Source: Gracilimonas sp964505215 (GTDB lineage Bacteria > Bacteroidota > Rhodothermia > Balneolales > Balneolaceae). Taken from it: a DNA stretch of 64,000 nucleotides. Positions 1 through 8,883 of the stretch are shown here, piece after piece. Below the pieces are notes generated by a model. That model was given only the letters and a program-made list of their open reading frames with translations. It was not told the DNA's origin and did no database searches. The first letter of the stretch is position 1, and each line of letters starts with the position of its first letter. The position numbers and the translations under genes are program-made. The DNA lies in assembly GCA_964505215.1 (NCBI GenBank), contig CAZDGU010000001.1:1-64000 (forward strand), written 5' to 3'.

Positions 1-1
1 A

Positions 2-325
2 AATCGTGATTTATTTCGCACTTCTTTTTTGGAGAAAAAGCCTTCAAAAACATTACAGAAAAGCTACGCTCGGGAAACAAAATCATTACTAAATAAAATA
101 GGATTACCCGTTCAGGATGATCTTATTCCCTATTACCTGAAGTTCGATAATAGCTACTCTGAGGCGTATAAGTATAAAAATGAAAGTATTTGGATTCTTG
201 AAGATGAACGAGCTATTGAGTTTTCAAAAGCTGCTGAAACCAAAAATATTATTGCACTAACCGAACCCGTGGTGAAGCATTATTGCGTACATTTAAAGGA
301 CGAGCACTTCGATCGGCTTAATTAA
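2..325 (+). CDS. C-terminal fragment of an unrecognised protein (5' partial)
   Basis: The frame is open from the left edge of the window to a TAA at 323-325, so about 108 residues of a longer gene are visible. A TTG at 29 could act as a start, but the frame continues upstream of it and I treat the gene as truncated by the window edge. The fragment is soluble, rich in Lys, Glu and Tyr, and has no membrane segment or motif I can name. Its 3' end overlaps the 3' end of the convergent response regulator by 8 bp. The family is unknown, and no function is proposed. Confidence 0.55.
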   Translation, partial: NRDLFRTSFLEKKPSKTLQKSYARETKSLLNKIGLPVQDDLIPYYLKFDNSYSEAYKYKNESIWILEDERAIEFSKAAETKNIIALTEPVVKHYCVHLKDEHFDRLN

Positions 326-755
326 TCCCGGAAGCTTCTTTATAGTTACCTGTTAAAAAAGGGTTTAACGTACTCACCAATTCATATTCTTTAAAGGGTT
401 TTTTGAGATAAGCTGAAAAGCCTTTTTGTAATAACTCTGCCCGTGAGTTCTCATGCTCCCCGGATGTAAAAGCAATAATAGGAAATAATTCATCCGTAAA
501 CTGAGACCTGATTTTTTGCATGGCCATCAATCCTCCCATTTCGGGCATACAGATATCCATTAGAATAATATCTGGTTCATTTGCTCTAAATTGCTCTATG
601 GCCTCTATCCCATTTTCTGCCTCCAGCGTTTCAAAATTATTCTTCCGCAAAATAATTTTTGTAACCTGCCGGTTGATAGGCAAATCATCTACAATTAGAA
701 CCTTACGGCCTTCTCCCTTTCTCTGCGATGATGTATTTGTTATAAACTTAGACAT
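318..755 (-). CDS. Stand-alone response regulator receiver protein (CheY-like)
   Basis: A single receiver domain without an output domain, about 145 residues from the ATG at 755. In-frame TTG at 797 is an alternative that adds 14 residues, but the ATG is preferred. Motifs run in the expected order: VLIVDD (acidic pocket), phospho-acceptor Asp in ILMDICMPEMGG, the Thr/Ser switch in AFTSG, and the conserved Lys in LKKPF. Such proteins relay phosphate from a histidine kinase to a target by protein contact, as CheY or Spo0F do. No kinase is adjacent, so the partner cannot be inferred. It is convergent with the partial gene on its left and followed on its right by the separate folA-thyA pair. Confidence 0.9.
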   Translation of the reverse strand: MSKFITNTSSQRKGEGRKVLIVDDLPINRQVTKIILRKNNFETLEAENGIEAIEQFRANEPDIILMDICMPEMGGLMAMQKIRSQFTDELFPIIAFTSGEHENSRAELLQKGFSAYLKKPFKEYELVSTLNPFLTGNYKEASGIN

Positions 756-859
756 ATAAAATAAGCATTCCGTGTCACTTTTAATGGAATAGCCCAAAAT
801 ATGGAAAGTATCAGCCTAAGTCAGGTTAAGCTTTATTAATTAATATCTCTTAAAAGCCG

Positions 860-1327
860 TTATTGACGTTTATAGACAACAAAAGAAAGGTTTTCATGGT
901 CATCTCTTGAAACTTCGCCCCACACCGTACCCACCTCATCTCTATACTCAGGAAAAAAGGTATCCCCTTCATATTCTTTATGAATTTCGGTGATGATGAG
1001 TTTATCGGCTTTATCTAATGTTTGGCGGTATAAAACACCACCCCCGAGAATAAAAACTTCTTCTTCTTTTACGGAATGAAGTGCAGCCTGAAGCGAGCTA
1101 AACGTATCTACATTATCGTAGCTTTGTGTAGTGGAAAGCACAATATTTCTACGGCCCGGAAGAGGAATTCCATTCAGTTCTTCAAAAACTCCCCGCCCCA
1201 TAATAATGGTTCCGCCAAGTGTGGTTTCTTTGAAATGCTTCAGGTCTTTGGGATAGTGCCAAGGCAGCCCGCCGTTTTTGCCAATCACTAAATTAGGGTC
1301 GTGAGCGGCAACCAGGGTCAATATCAT
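860..1327 (-). CDS. folA: Dihydrofolate reductase
   Basis: Reduces dihydrofolate to tetrahydrofolate with NADPH, recycling the dihydrofolate made by thymidylate synthase. The 155 residues match the normal bacterial length. The N-terminal VAAHDPNLVIGKNGGLPW segment (about residues 6-23) is the Met20-loop region, IIMGR (about 41-45) binds NADPH, and GGGVLY (about 95-100) is the glycine-rich cofactor loop. The catalytic acid lies in the DLKHFK helix. Its ATG overlaps the thyA stop as ATGA (1324-1327), which implies translational coupling in a thyA-folA operon, a common bacterial arrangement. Confidence 0.96.
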   Translation of the reverse strand: MILTLVAAHDPNLVIGKNGGLPWHYPKDLKHFKETTLGGTIIMGRGVFEELNGIPLPGRRNIVLSTTQSYDNVDTFSSLQAALHSVKEEEVFILGGGVLYRQTLDKADKLIITEIHKEYEGDTFFPEYRDEVGTVWGEVSRDDHENLSFVVYKRQ

Positions 1328-2172
1328 ACCGCAACCTCAAATTTAATTCCCGGGGCGGGATCATAGTTTTCTAAAGTAAAGTCATCGAAGCTCAGCTCAT
1401 CTACCGGCTTATTGGCGATGTGCAGCGTGGGCAAAGTCTTGGGCGTTCGCTTCAATTGTTCTTTAAGTCCATCTACGTGATTCACATAAATATGAGCATC
1501 TACAATGGTGTGTGCAAAGGTGCCGGGCTCCAGGCCAACTTCTTGAGCAATGGCCATGGTTAATGCCGCATAGCAAGCCAGGTTGAATGGAATGCCTAAG
1601 GCAATATCACCGGATCGCTGTGTCAGATGGCAATTCAGTTTTCCATCAGACACATTAAAAATGTACATTAAATGGCATGGGGGCAGGCTCATTTCCTTCA
1701 ATAATCCCGGATGCCAGGCACTAACTACAATACGGCGGCTGTTTGGGTTTTCTTTGAGCATGTCTATAGCGCGCTGTACCTGATCAAATTCTTGCTGAAC
1801 CCAGCAGTCTTTATCAATGGCAGATCCATTGCCTTCAAAACGTACGCGTTCTTTTTCAAAGTATGGAAACTTTCTCCAAAGCACGGGATATATGGGGCCA
1901 ACATGGCCGTCTTCGTCGGCCCAATCATCCCAAATATGGCAATCATTTTCATCGCGAAGCCATCGAATATGATCCTCTCCTCTTAAATACCACAACAGTT
2001 CTAAAATAATAGACCGATAGAATACCTTTTTTGTTGTTAGTAAAGGAAAGCCTTCAGATAAATCCACTTTATAAAATTCTGAAAAATTGGATATGGTATC
2101 AGTGCCCGTACGGTTTTTCTTCCGCACTCCATTTTCAAGAACGCTTTTAACAAGATCGTGATACTGTTTCAT
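1324..2172 (-). CDS. thyA: Thymidylate synthase
   Basis: Converts dUMP plus methylene-tetrahydrofolate to dTMP and dihydrofolate. It is 282 residues long. The active-site Cys is C166 in the PPCHLMY motif, and the phosphate and pyrimidine contacts lie in QRSGDIALGIPFN (about 185-197). Many homologues, including that of E. coli, read RSCD where this protein has RSGD, a mild substitution outside the nucleophile. The C-terminus ends GIKFEVAV, close to the usual PGIKAPVAI tail that closes over the active site. It is the first gene of the pair with folA. Confidence 0.97.
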   Translation of the reverse strand: MKQYHDLVKSVLENGVRKKNRTGTDTISNFSEFYKVDLSEGFPLLTTKKVFYRSIILELLWYLRGEDHIRWLRDENDCHIWDDWADEDGHVGPIYPVLWRKFPYFEKERVRFEGNGSAIDKDCWVQQEFDQVQRAIDMLKENPNSRRIVVSAWHPGLLKEMSLPPCHLMYIFNVSDGKLNCHLTQRSGDIALGIPFNLACYAALTMAIAQEVGLEPGTFAHTIVDAHIYVNHVDGLKEQLKRTPKTLPTLHIANKPVDELSFDDFTLENYDPAPGIKFEVAV

Positions 2173-2200
2173 AGAATTGAAGTGATTTATTTAATCTGCT

Positions 2201-3583
2201 TTAAAGTATGGTTCCGCTTAATAGTAAAATAGCAATACTAAAATAAATGATAATTCCCGTAACATCTACTAAAGTTGCCACAAAAGGCGCCGAAGTTACC
2301 GCCGGATCGAGATTTAATTTCGTAAGTATAAATGGCAGCATAGAGCCGCTCAGGTTACCGAATAAAATAACACCAAGCAGGCTAAGCCCAATAGTAAAAG
2401 CTGTTAAAATAAGTTTCTGATCAAATACTTCGCCTTGCAGTACTCCCCAAATCATAGTCATAATAATACCTAAAACACAAATCATGGAGCCTAACATTAA
2501 GCCGGACAACAATTCTCTCTTTAGAATCTTAAACCAGTCAGACGGGCTGATATCTCCCGTTGCCAGCGCACGAATAATTAAGGTAGCAGCCTGGGAGCCT
2601 GAATTTCCTCCGCTGGATATAATCATAGTAATAAAGAGAGAAAGCAAAACGGCTCCGGCAATTACGGATTGGTAAGAATTCATAGCCGTTACCGTGAACA
2701 CCTGCCCAATAAAAAGGACAACCAACCACCGAACTCTTTTTTGAACCATCCCCGAAACCGTTGTCTGCGAATAGTAATCATCGAGCGCATCCATACCGGC
2801 CATTTTCTGCATATCCTCGGTGGTTTCTTCCTCGGCAACATCAATAATATCATCAACGGTAACAATTCCCACAATCACGCCATCAGAGTCTATCACCGGA
2901 AGCGCCACACGGTCGTATTTAGCTAACATATGTACGGCCTCTTCCTGATCATCATATACAGAAAGTGCCTCAAAAGAGCGGTCCATTAAAACTTCAATTC
3001 GGTCTGAAGGATCTGCTAAAAGAAGCCGGGTAATTTGGAGATCATCAATAAGATGTTCTTTATCGTCAACCACATAAATCACATTTATGGTTTCAGCCGT
3101 TTCCCCATATTTACGAATGTGTTTCATGGCCCTCACAATGGTCCAGTCCGACTTTACCCGAACATACCGGGGAGTCATCAATCTTCCAACGCTATCTTCA
3201 GGGTAACCCAGCAGCTTTTTAAGCTGCATTTGATCTTTTACATCAATAGAGTTTATGACTTTTTGCGTGAGGTGCCCGGGCAATTCTTCCAGAATAGCTA
3301 CCTGTTCGTCAGGCTCAAGATTGCTCATGACATCACTAAGCTGCTGCTGGCTAAACAAATTAAGAAGTTCAACCCCCTTGGATGAAGGCATTTCGGCAAA
3401 TACATCGGCTGCAATAGGTTTTTTAAGCAACCTAAAAATGACTACAGCTATATCTCCCGGGAGTTCAAGCAACATTTCGGCAATGTCAGCAGAGGGAACA
3501 TCATTTAAAACCTCTTTGAGTGCAACCCAATCTTTGGCTTCAATAAGCTCTTCGAATTCCGGTTTTATGAGTTGAACAAACAT
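2201..3583 (-). CDS. mgtE: MgtE-type magnesium channel/transporter
   Basis: Dimeric Mg2+ channel of the inner membrane gated by cytoplasmic Mg2+. The 460 residues show the full family layout: a superhelical MgtE N domain (about 1-128), tandem CBS domains (about 133-252), a plug helix, then five hydrophobic segments (about 284-460). Signature motifs are GGNSGSQAA (325-333) and DPAVTSAPFVATLVD (426-440); the latter contains the pore Asp that coordinates Mg2+ in the Thermus protein. It stands alone between thyA and rnc with AT-rich spacers. I saw no M-box-like leader upstream. Confidence 0.96.
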   Translation of the reverse strand: MFVQLIKPEFEELIEAKDWVALKEVLNDVPSADIAEMLLELPGDIAVVIFRLLKKPIAADVFAEMPSSKGVELLNLFSQQQLSDVMSNLEPDEQVAILEELPGHLTQKVINSIDVKDQMQLKKLLGYPEDSVGRLMTPRYVRVKSDWTIVRAMKHIRKYGETAETINVIYVVDDKEHLIDDLQITRLLLADPSDRIEVLMDRSFEALSVYDDQEEAVHMLAKYDRVALPVIDSDGVIVGIVTVDDIIDVAEEETTEDMQKMAGMDALDDYYSQTTVSGMVQKRVRWLVVLFIGQVFTVTAMNSYQSVIAGAVLLSLFITMIISSGGNSGSQAATLIIRALATGDISPSDWFKILKRELLSGLMLGSMICVLGIIMTMIWGVLQGEVFDQKLILTAFTIGLSLLGVILFGNLSGSMLPFILTKLNLDPAVTSAPFVATLVDVTGIIIYFSIAILLLSGTIL

Positions 3584-3877
3584 GGGGTTTCTTTTAAGAA
3601 ATTGCCTAAAGTGAACAGGCTAAGAATCGTGGTTAATCACTCAAAACACAAGTTTTAAGATGAGCTTATAAAATAAAATTTATCATCGGTTAAGAAAATG
3701 TTTTGTTGCCCTTGAGGATTTATTTTCAGCTTATGTAAAGCGACTAAACCAATAAAAAAGTGCTGAATTAAAGATAAATCATTCCCGGTATTACCATATT
3801 GGTATTAAATATATTGTGATAGCAGAATCTTGAAGGCAACTCTTACTTCCAATAATTGCTTAAAATATTAAAGATGA

Positions 3878-4624
3878 TTATCTGCCGAGCTTCTCGAGCG
3901 CTTTTTTCGCAGCTTTCTGCTCAGCTTTTTTCTTACTTTTTCCAATTCCGGTACCCAGCTGTTCTTCCTCTATCATAACTTTAACTTCAAAAGTTCGGTT
4001 ATGTCCCGGGCCGCTTTCACTTATAATTTCATATTGTGGAATTGGCATTTTCTTGGCTTGTGCAAATTCGAGAAGGGCACTTTTGTAGTTATCAATGGTA
4101 TTAATCAGCTCGGTGATGGCTACATTATTTTTGATAACTTTATCTACAAAATTATAGGCGTCTTTATATCCCCTTGTTATATAGATTGCGGCAATAATAG
4201 ATTCAAACGCATCGGCTAAAATGCTTTTAGAAACTTTATTAGCACTACTGCGGTCTCCGTATTCTACTAATTCTTCTAAGCCTAAGCTTTTTGAGAAGTT
4301 TGTGAGCGTTTCTCCCCTTACCAGTTTAGCTCTTACTTTTGTTAAAAAGCCCTCGTCTTTTTCCGGGTATTGGTTAAACAGAATTTCGGAAGTAATTAAA
4401 TCTAATACGGCATCTCCTAAAAACTCGAGCCGTTCGTAAGAATCGTAGGTTTCGTACTTTTCTTGAGACAAAGTGGAGCGGTGTCTCAAAGCTTTTAGAA
4501 AAAGAGAAGGATCGTCAATTGTAAAACCAACGATCCCTTCTAATTTCTCAATGCGATGTGCAAGTTCAGGATTATTAGCTGTTTGCTTTTTTTGTGTAAA
4601 CAGAGACCTGAACCAACGTGGCAT
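3878..4624 (-). CDS. rnc: Ribonuclease III
   Basis: Double-stranded-RNA endonuclease that processes rRNA precursors and structured mRNAs. The 248 residues comprise an N-terminal nuclease domain with the signature ERLEFLGDAVLDL (64-76), a second acidic cluster in the ADAFESIIAAIY helix, and a C-terminal dsRNA-binding domain (about 178-246) ending in the typical KKKAEQKAAKKAL helix. It lies 5 bp downstream of fabF, so it is probably the last gene of the fatty-acid operon. The fabF-rnc junction is conserved in many Bacteroidota-related genomes. Confidence 0.96.
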   Translation of the reverse strand: MPRWFRSLFTQKKQTANNPELAHRIEKLEGIVGFTIDDPSLFLKALRHRSTLSQEKYETYDSYERLEFLGDAVLDLITSEILFNQYPEKDEGFLTKVRAKLVRGETLTNFSKSLGLEELVEYGDRSSANKVSKSILADAFESIIAAIYITRGYKDAYNFVDKVIKNNVAITELINTIDNYKSALLEFAQAKKMPIPQYEIISESGPGHNRTFEVKVMIEEEQLGTGIGKSKKKAEQKAAKKALEKLGR

Positions 4625-4629
4625 AAAAC

Positions 4630-5874
4630 TTAATCTCTGTATTTTTTAAATACCAAGGTTGAGTTATGGCCGCCAAAACCAAATGCATTATTCAACGCAT
4701 ATTCAACATCACGAACTACAGCCTCGTTTGCCGTGTAATTCAAATCACACTCGGGGTCTTGTTCTTCAATGTTAATGGTTGGAGGTATCATGCCATGATA
4801 AATTGCTAACAGTGAGGCAATTGACTCAATAGCTCCGGCGGCACCCAAGGTGTGGCCGTGCATACTTTTTGTTGAATTCAGGTTAATTGATTTCGCATGC
4901 TCACCAAACACTTTTTTAATAGTGTTGGTTTCGGCAATATCACCCAGTGGTGTGGAGGTTCCATGCATATTTATATGGTCCACATCTTCAGGTTTTATTC
5001 CGGCATCCTTCATGGCCTTATTCATTGATAATGCCACTCCATATCCATCCGGATCGGGAGCGGTTATATGATAGGCATCAGCAGAGAATCCATATCCCAT
5101 AACCTCACCGTAAATTCGAGCTCCTCGTTCTAAAGCCGTTTCCAATTCTTCCAGAATAAACAAACCGGCTCCTTCACCTAACACAAAACCATCACGATTT
5201 TTGTCAAATGGGCGCGAAGCTGTTTCCGGAGAATCATTACGGGTTGACATCGCCTTCATGCTGTTAAAGCCTGATATACCAATTTTAGTAACCGGAGCTT
5301 CTGTTCCACCGGCAACGGCATAAGTTGCTTTGCCATATTTAATGGCATCATAAGCCAAGCCTATGTTATGCGAACCTGTTGCACATGCCGAAACAGCGCA
5401 AAAGTTAGGTCCTTTAAAGCCCCATTTAATAGAAATTTGGCCTGATACAATATCAGGAATCAACATGGGTATAAAGAAGGGTGATACGCCGCGCGGGCCG
5501 TGTTTGTCGTGCGAAACCGATTGGTTATAAAATGTTTCCATCCCCCCAATTCCGGTTCCAACTAATACGGCTACCTCGTCCTTGTCAATTGCATCCAGGT
5601 CCAGTTTACTGTCCTTAAGAGCTTCTTCTGATGCGATAAGGGCATATTGCGCAACCTTATCTAATCTTCGGGCTTCTTTGCGGTCAAAGTAATCGGTTGG
5701 ATTGTAATCTTCAATTTGAGCGGCAAATTTTGTGGCGTAGCGCTCGGTATCAAAGTGTTCGATATCCCGAACACCGCTTTTTCCTGAAACTAATCCGTTC
5801 CAGAAATCGGGTGCACTTTTACCAATTGGCGTAAATGCACCAATACCTGTTACTACAACTCTACGAGTGCTCAT
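4630..5874 (-). CDS. fabF: Beta-ketoacyl-ACP synthase II
   Basis: Elongating condensing enzyme of type II fatty acid synthesis, joining malonyl-ACP to acyl-ACP. The 414-residue length is typical. The catalytic triad is visible: Cys164 in SACATGSHN, His304 in MHGTSTPLGD and His341 in SMHGHTLGAAG. It sits 27 bp downstream of acpP in the conserved acpP-fabF order and 5 bp before rnc. Long-chain specificity (FabF rather than FabB) is inferred from the acpP-fabF linkage and overall sequence. Confidence 0.95.
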   Translation of the reverse strand: MSTRRVVVTGIGAFTPIGKSAPDFWNGLVSGKSGVRDIEHFDTERYATKFAAQIEDYNPTDYFDRKEARRLDKVAQYALIASEEALKDSKLDLDAIDKDEVAVLVGTGIGGMETFYNQSVSHDKHGPRGVSPFFIPMLIPDIVSGQISIKWGFKGPNFCAVSACATGSHNIGLAYDAIKYGKATYAVAGGTEAPVTKIGISGFNSMKAMSTRNDSPETASRPFDKNRDGFVLGEGAGLFILEELETALERGARIYGEVMGYGFSADAYHITAPDPDGYGVALSMNKAMKDAGIKPEDVDHINMHGTSTPLGDIAETNTIKKVFGEHAKSINLNSTKSMHGHTLGAAGAIESIASLLAIYHGMIPPTINIEEQDPECDLNYTANEAVVRDVEYALNNAFGFGGHNSTLVFKKYRD

Positions 5875-5901
5875 AGATAATAATATTGTGAAGTTATTTA
5901 A

Positions 5902-6141
5902 TTAGGATAGTTTGCCTGAAAGGTACGTTACGGCATCTCCAACGGTTGCAATATTCTCAGCATCTTCGTCCGGAATATCTAAGTCGAATTCTTTTTCGAA
6001 TTCCATAATTAACTCAACGGTATCCAGAGAGTCAGCACCTAAGTCGTTGGTGAAGTTTGCGTCGCCGGCTACTTCCGACTCATCTACGCCGAGTTTATCT
6101 ACAATGATAGCTTTTACTTTTGATTCTACGTCTTGTGACAT
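5902..6141 (-). CDS. acpP: Acyl carrier protein
   Basis: A 79-residue acidic four-helix carrier that holds growing acyl chains on a phosphopantetheine arm. The attachment serine is Ser38 in the invariant GADSLDTVEL motif. The length and the lack of lysines around helix II fit primary-metabolism ACP. It lies between fabG (97-bp gap upstream) and fabF (27 bp downstream). The larger gap upstream, which is AT-rich, could house an internal promoter, as is common for abundant ACP. Confidence 0.97.
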   Translation of the reverse strand: MSQDVESKVKAIIVDKLGVDESEVAGDANFTNDLGADSLDTVELIMEFEKEFDLDIPDEDAENIATVGDAVTYLSGKLS

Positions 6142-6237
6142 TTTAATCCTATTTGAGTGATTTGTTGATTGTTATAATTTAATAAAATAAGCTTTTTAAA
6201 CTAAAAAATTTAGTTCAGTTCTGTACAATAATGGTAA

Positions 6238-6987
6238 TTACATTGCCATTCCGCCATCAACCCGAATAACCTCTCCGGTTATGTACGAGCTCATGTCAGA
6301 GGCTAAAAATACAACGGCATCAGCTACTTCGTGAGCCTCTCCGGCACGTGATAGCGGAGTTTCTTCTTTAATTCCGTCTAATACTTTTTCGTTCAGTTCG
6401 CCCGTCATATCGGTAAGAATATATCCAGGAGCAATTACATTTGCTCTAATATTTCGAGAGGCTAATTCTTTTGCGTAAGATTTGGTGAAACCAATAATTC
6501 CCGCTTTGGAAGCTGCATAATTACTTTGGCCCGCATTTCCGGAAATACCAACTACCGAGCTGATATTAATTATAGAGCCCCCGCGATTGCGCATCATGGG
6601 CTTGGCCGCAGCTTTAGAGTAGTTAAAAACACTCTTTAGGTTTGTGGTGATTACATCATCCCACTGCTCTTCGCTCATTCGCAATATCAGATTATCTTTG
6701 GTGATACCGGCATTATTTACAATAACATCCAGTTTGCCCCAGTCATCTACAATTTCATTAATTACTTCTTCGGCGCGCGCAAAATCTACCGCGTCGGCTT
6801 GTAGTGCTTTTGCCTTGCGGCCTTTAGCTTCAATCTCTGCTTTTACCTGTTCTGCAGCATCTGCCGAGCGGGCATAAGTTATTACAACATCAGCTCCAAA
6901 GTCAGCCAGTTTTAATGCAATTGCCTTTCCAATTCCACGGCTACCGCCGGTTACTAAGCATGTTTTTCCTTCTAATGTTAAGCTCAT
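6238..6987 (-). CDS. fabG: 3-oxoacyl-ACP reductase
   Basis: NADPH-dependent short-chain dehydrogenase that reduces beta-ketoacyl-ACP. It is 249 residues long. The Rossmann motif TGGSRGIG (13-20) and NNAG (91-94) bind cofactor, and the catalytic residues are Ser144, Tyr157 and Lys161 (NYAASK). The C-terminal YITGEVIRVDGGMAM is characteristic of FabG rather than other SDRs. It is 9 bp downstream of fabD in the fab operon. Confidence 0.96.
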   Translation of the reverse strand: MSLTLEGKTCLVTGGSRGIGKAIALKLADFGADVVITYARSADAAEQVKAEIEAKGRKAKALQADAVDFARAEEVINEIVDDWGKLDVIVNNAGITKDNLILRMSEEQWDDVITTNLKSVFNYSKAAAKPMMRNRGGSIINISSVVGISGNAGQSNYAASKAGIIGFTKSYAKELASRNIRANVIAPGYILTDMTGELNEKVLDGIKEETPLSRAGEAHEVADAVVFLASDMSSYITGEVIRVDGGMAM

Positions 6988-6996
6988 AGCTCTAAT

Positions 6997-7875
6997 TTAT
7001 TGATGTCCTGAAATTTCTACGTTTTTTAAAGTTCGTTTTACCAAGCCTTGCAATACCTTTCCCGGACCTACTTCAACAAAAGCCGATGCGCCATCGCTTT
7101 GCATATTGTGTAAGGTTTGAGTCCATCGCACCGGATTCAGTAATTGAGAAAGCAGATTGGTTCTGATTTCTTCGGGATCAGAAGTAGCTTCAGCCGTGTA
7201 GTTGCTATAAATGGGGCATGTCGGCTTTTTAATTTCAAGCTGTTCCAATCCTTCCTTCAAACCGTCATAAGCAGGCTGCATTAACGAGGAATGAAATGCT
7301 CCACTTACCGGCAATACTTTTGCCAGCCGTGCACCATTTTCTTTCGCTATCTCAACAGCTTTCTTTACGGCTTCTTCATAACCGGAAATAACCAATTGGC
7401 CGGGACAGTTGTAGTTTGCTGCCACTACTTCTTTTCCTGATTCCTCAGTGGCTTGTGCACATACTTTTTCTACGGCTTCGTCTTCCATACCAATGATGGC
7501 AGCCATGGTTCCCGGATTGTCCGTTCCCGCCTGCTGCATAAGCTGTCCTCGCCTGCGAACAATGCGCAGTGCATTTTCAAAAGAAACGGCCTCGCATGCT
7601 ACTAAAGCAGAAAACTCGCCCAAACTATGGCCTGCTACCATATCGGGCTGAGCATTTAATGTTTTGAATAAAACTACGGAATGAAGAAAAATTGCAGGCT
7701 GCGTAAATTCCGTCTGCTTCAGTTTTTCCATAGGACCTTCAAACATAATAGATTGAAGATCAAGGCCTAAAATTTCGTTGGCTAAGTTGAAATATTCGGG
7801 GTGATTTTGGAACAGCTCATTCCCCATTCCAATAAATTGCGAGCCTTGTCCCGGAAAGAGATATGCCGTACTCAT
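6997..7875 (-). CDS. fabD: Malonyl-CoA:ACP transacylase
   Basis: Loads malonyl groups from CoA onto ACP. It is 292 residues long. The N-terminal FPGQGSQ motif (7-13) forms the oxyanion hole, and the nucleophile is Ser84 in GHSLGE. The catalytic His is in SGAFHSSLM around residue 195. It starts 1 bp from the end of fabH, so the two are probably translationally coupled. Confidence 0.96.
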   Translation of the reverse strand: MSTAYLFPGQGSQFIGMGNELFQNHPEYFNLANEILGLDLQSIMFEGPMEKLKQTEFTQPAIFLHSVVLFKTLNAQPDMVAGHSLGEFSALVACEAVSFENALRIVRRRGQLMQQAGTDNPGTMAAIIGMEDEAVEKVCAQATEESGKEVVAANYNCPGQLVISGYEEAVKKAVEIAKENGARLAKVLPVSGAFHSSLMQPAYDGLKEGLEQLEIKKPTCPIYSNYTAEATSDPEEIRTNLLSQLLNPVRWTQTLHNMQSDGASAFVEVGPGKVLQGLVKRTLKNVEISGHQ

Positions 7876-7876
7876 A

Positions 7877-8869
7877 TTATTTTATCCCCCAGGTTAAATA
7901 AACAGCGCCCCAGGTAAATCCACCGCCAAAAGCAGCCAGCACCAGGTTATCGCCATGGTTTAGCTTGTCTTGCCAATCGTACAAGCACAGAGGAATGGTT
8001 GCAGCCGTAGTATTTCCGTACTTATTGATGTTTATCATAATTTTATCTTTGGAAATCCCCATTCGGCGAGCGGTTGCGTCAATAATTCGCAAATTAGCCT
8101 GATGCGGAACCAGCCAGGCAATGTCTTCCGGCTCTAAGCTGTTGCGCTCCATAATTTCCAGCGAAACATCTGCCATGCCTTTTGTGGCTTTTTTGAAAAC
8201 AGCTTTACCATCTTGGCGCAGGTAATGTAGCTTATCTTTAACCGTTTGCTCTGTGGCCGGATTTCGGCTTCCACCTGCAGGCTGATATAAACTGCAAGAG
8301 GTGTCGCCCTCTACATAATGTTTGTGATCAATAATTCCGGTTCCATCTTCCGATTCTTCTAATAACACAGCTCCTGCTCCATCACCAAATAAAATGCACG
8401 TAGTGCGATCGGTATAATCAATAATGGAGCTCATCTTATCGGTGCCGATAACCATTACCTTTTTAGCCTGACCGGATTGAATATAGGTGGCTCCGGTTGT
8501 TAAAGCATACAAAAATCCGGAACATGCGGCTGATAAATCGAATGAAAAAGCATTTTTGGCTCCGATATGCTCTTGTATTAAACAAGCAGTAGCCGGAAAC
8601 ATATAGTCGGGTGTAACCGTGGCTACAATAATAAGGTCGATTTCTTCGGCATCAATCCCTCTGTTTTTTAGCAGCTCTTCGGCAGCTTTAGTTCCCATAA
8701 AAGCGGTGGCTTTATCAGGGTCTTTTAGAATTCGCCGTTCTTCAATACCGGTACGGGTTCTAATCCATTCATCGTTGGTATCTACCAGCTTTTCCAAATC
8801 GTGGTTGGTCATTCGTTCTTCAGGCAGATAATGACCTACTGCCGTAATTTTTGCTCTTTTAACTTCCAT
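7877..8869 (-). CDS. fabH: Beta-ketoacyl-ACP synthase III
   Basis: Starts fatty-acid chains by condensing an acyl-CoA primer with malonyl-ACP. The 330 residues contain the Cys-His-Asn triad of the KAS III family: Cys116 in SAACSGFLYAL, His256 in VPHQANLRI and Asn286 in NKYGNTTAATIP. It is 14 bp downstream of plsX and 1 bp upstream of fabD. Whether it prefers acetyl or branched primers cannot be told from the sequence. Confidence 0.96.
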   Translation of the reverse strand: MEVKRAKITAVGHYLPEERMTNHDLEKLVDTNDEWIRTRTGIEERRILKDPDKATAFMGTKAAEELLKNRGIDAEEIDLIIVATVTPDYMFPATACLIQEHIGAKNAFSFDLSAACSGFLYALTTGATYIQSGQAKKVMVIGTDKMSSIIDYTDRTTCILFGDGAGAVLLEESEDGTGIIDHKHYVEGDTSCSLYQPAGGSRNPATEQTVKDKLHYLRQDGKAVFKKATKGMADVSLEIMERNSLEPEDIAWLVPHQANLRIIDATARRMGISKDKIMININKYGNTTAATIPLCLYDWQDKLNHGDNLVLAAFGGGFTWGAVYLTWGIK

Positions 8870-8883
8870 AAAGAGGGTTTTGC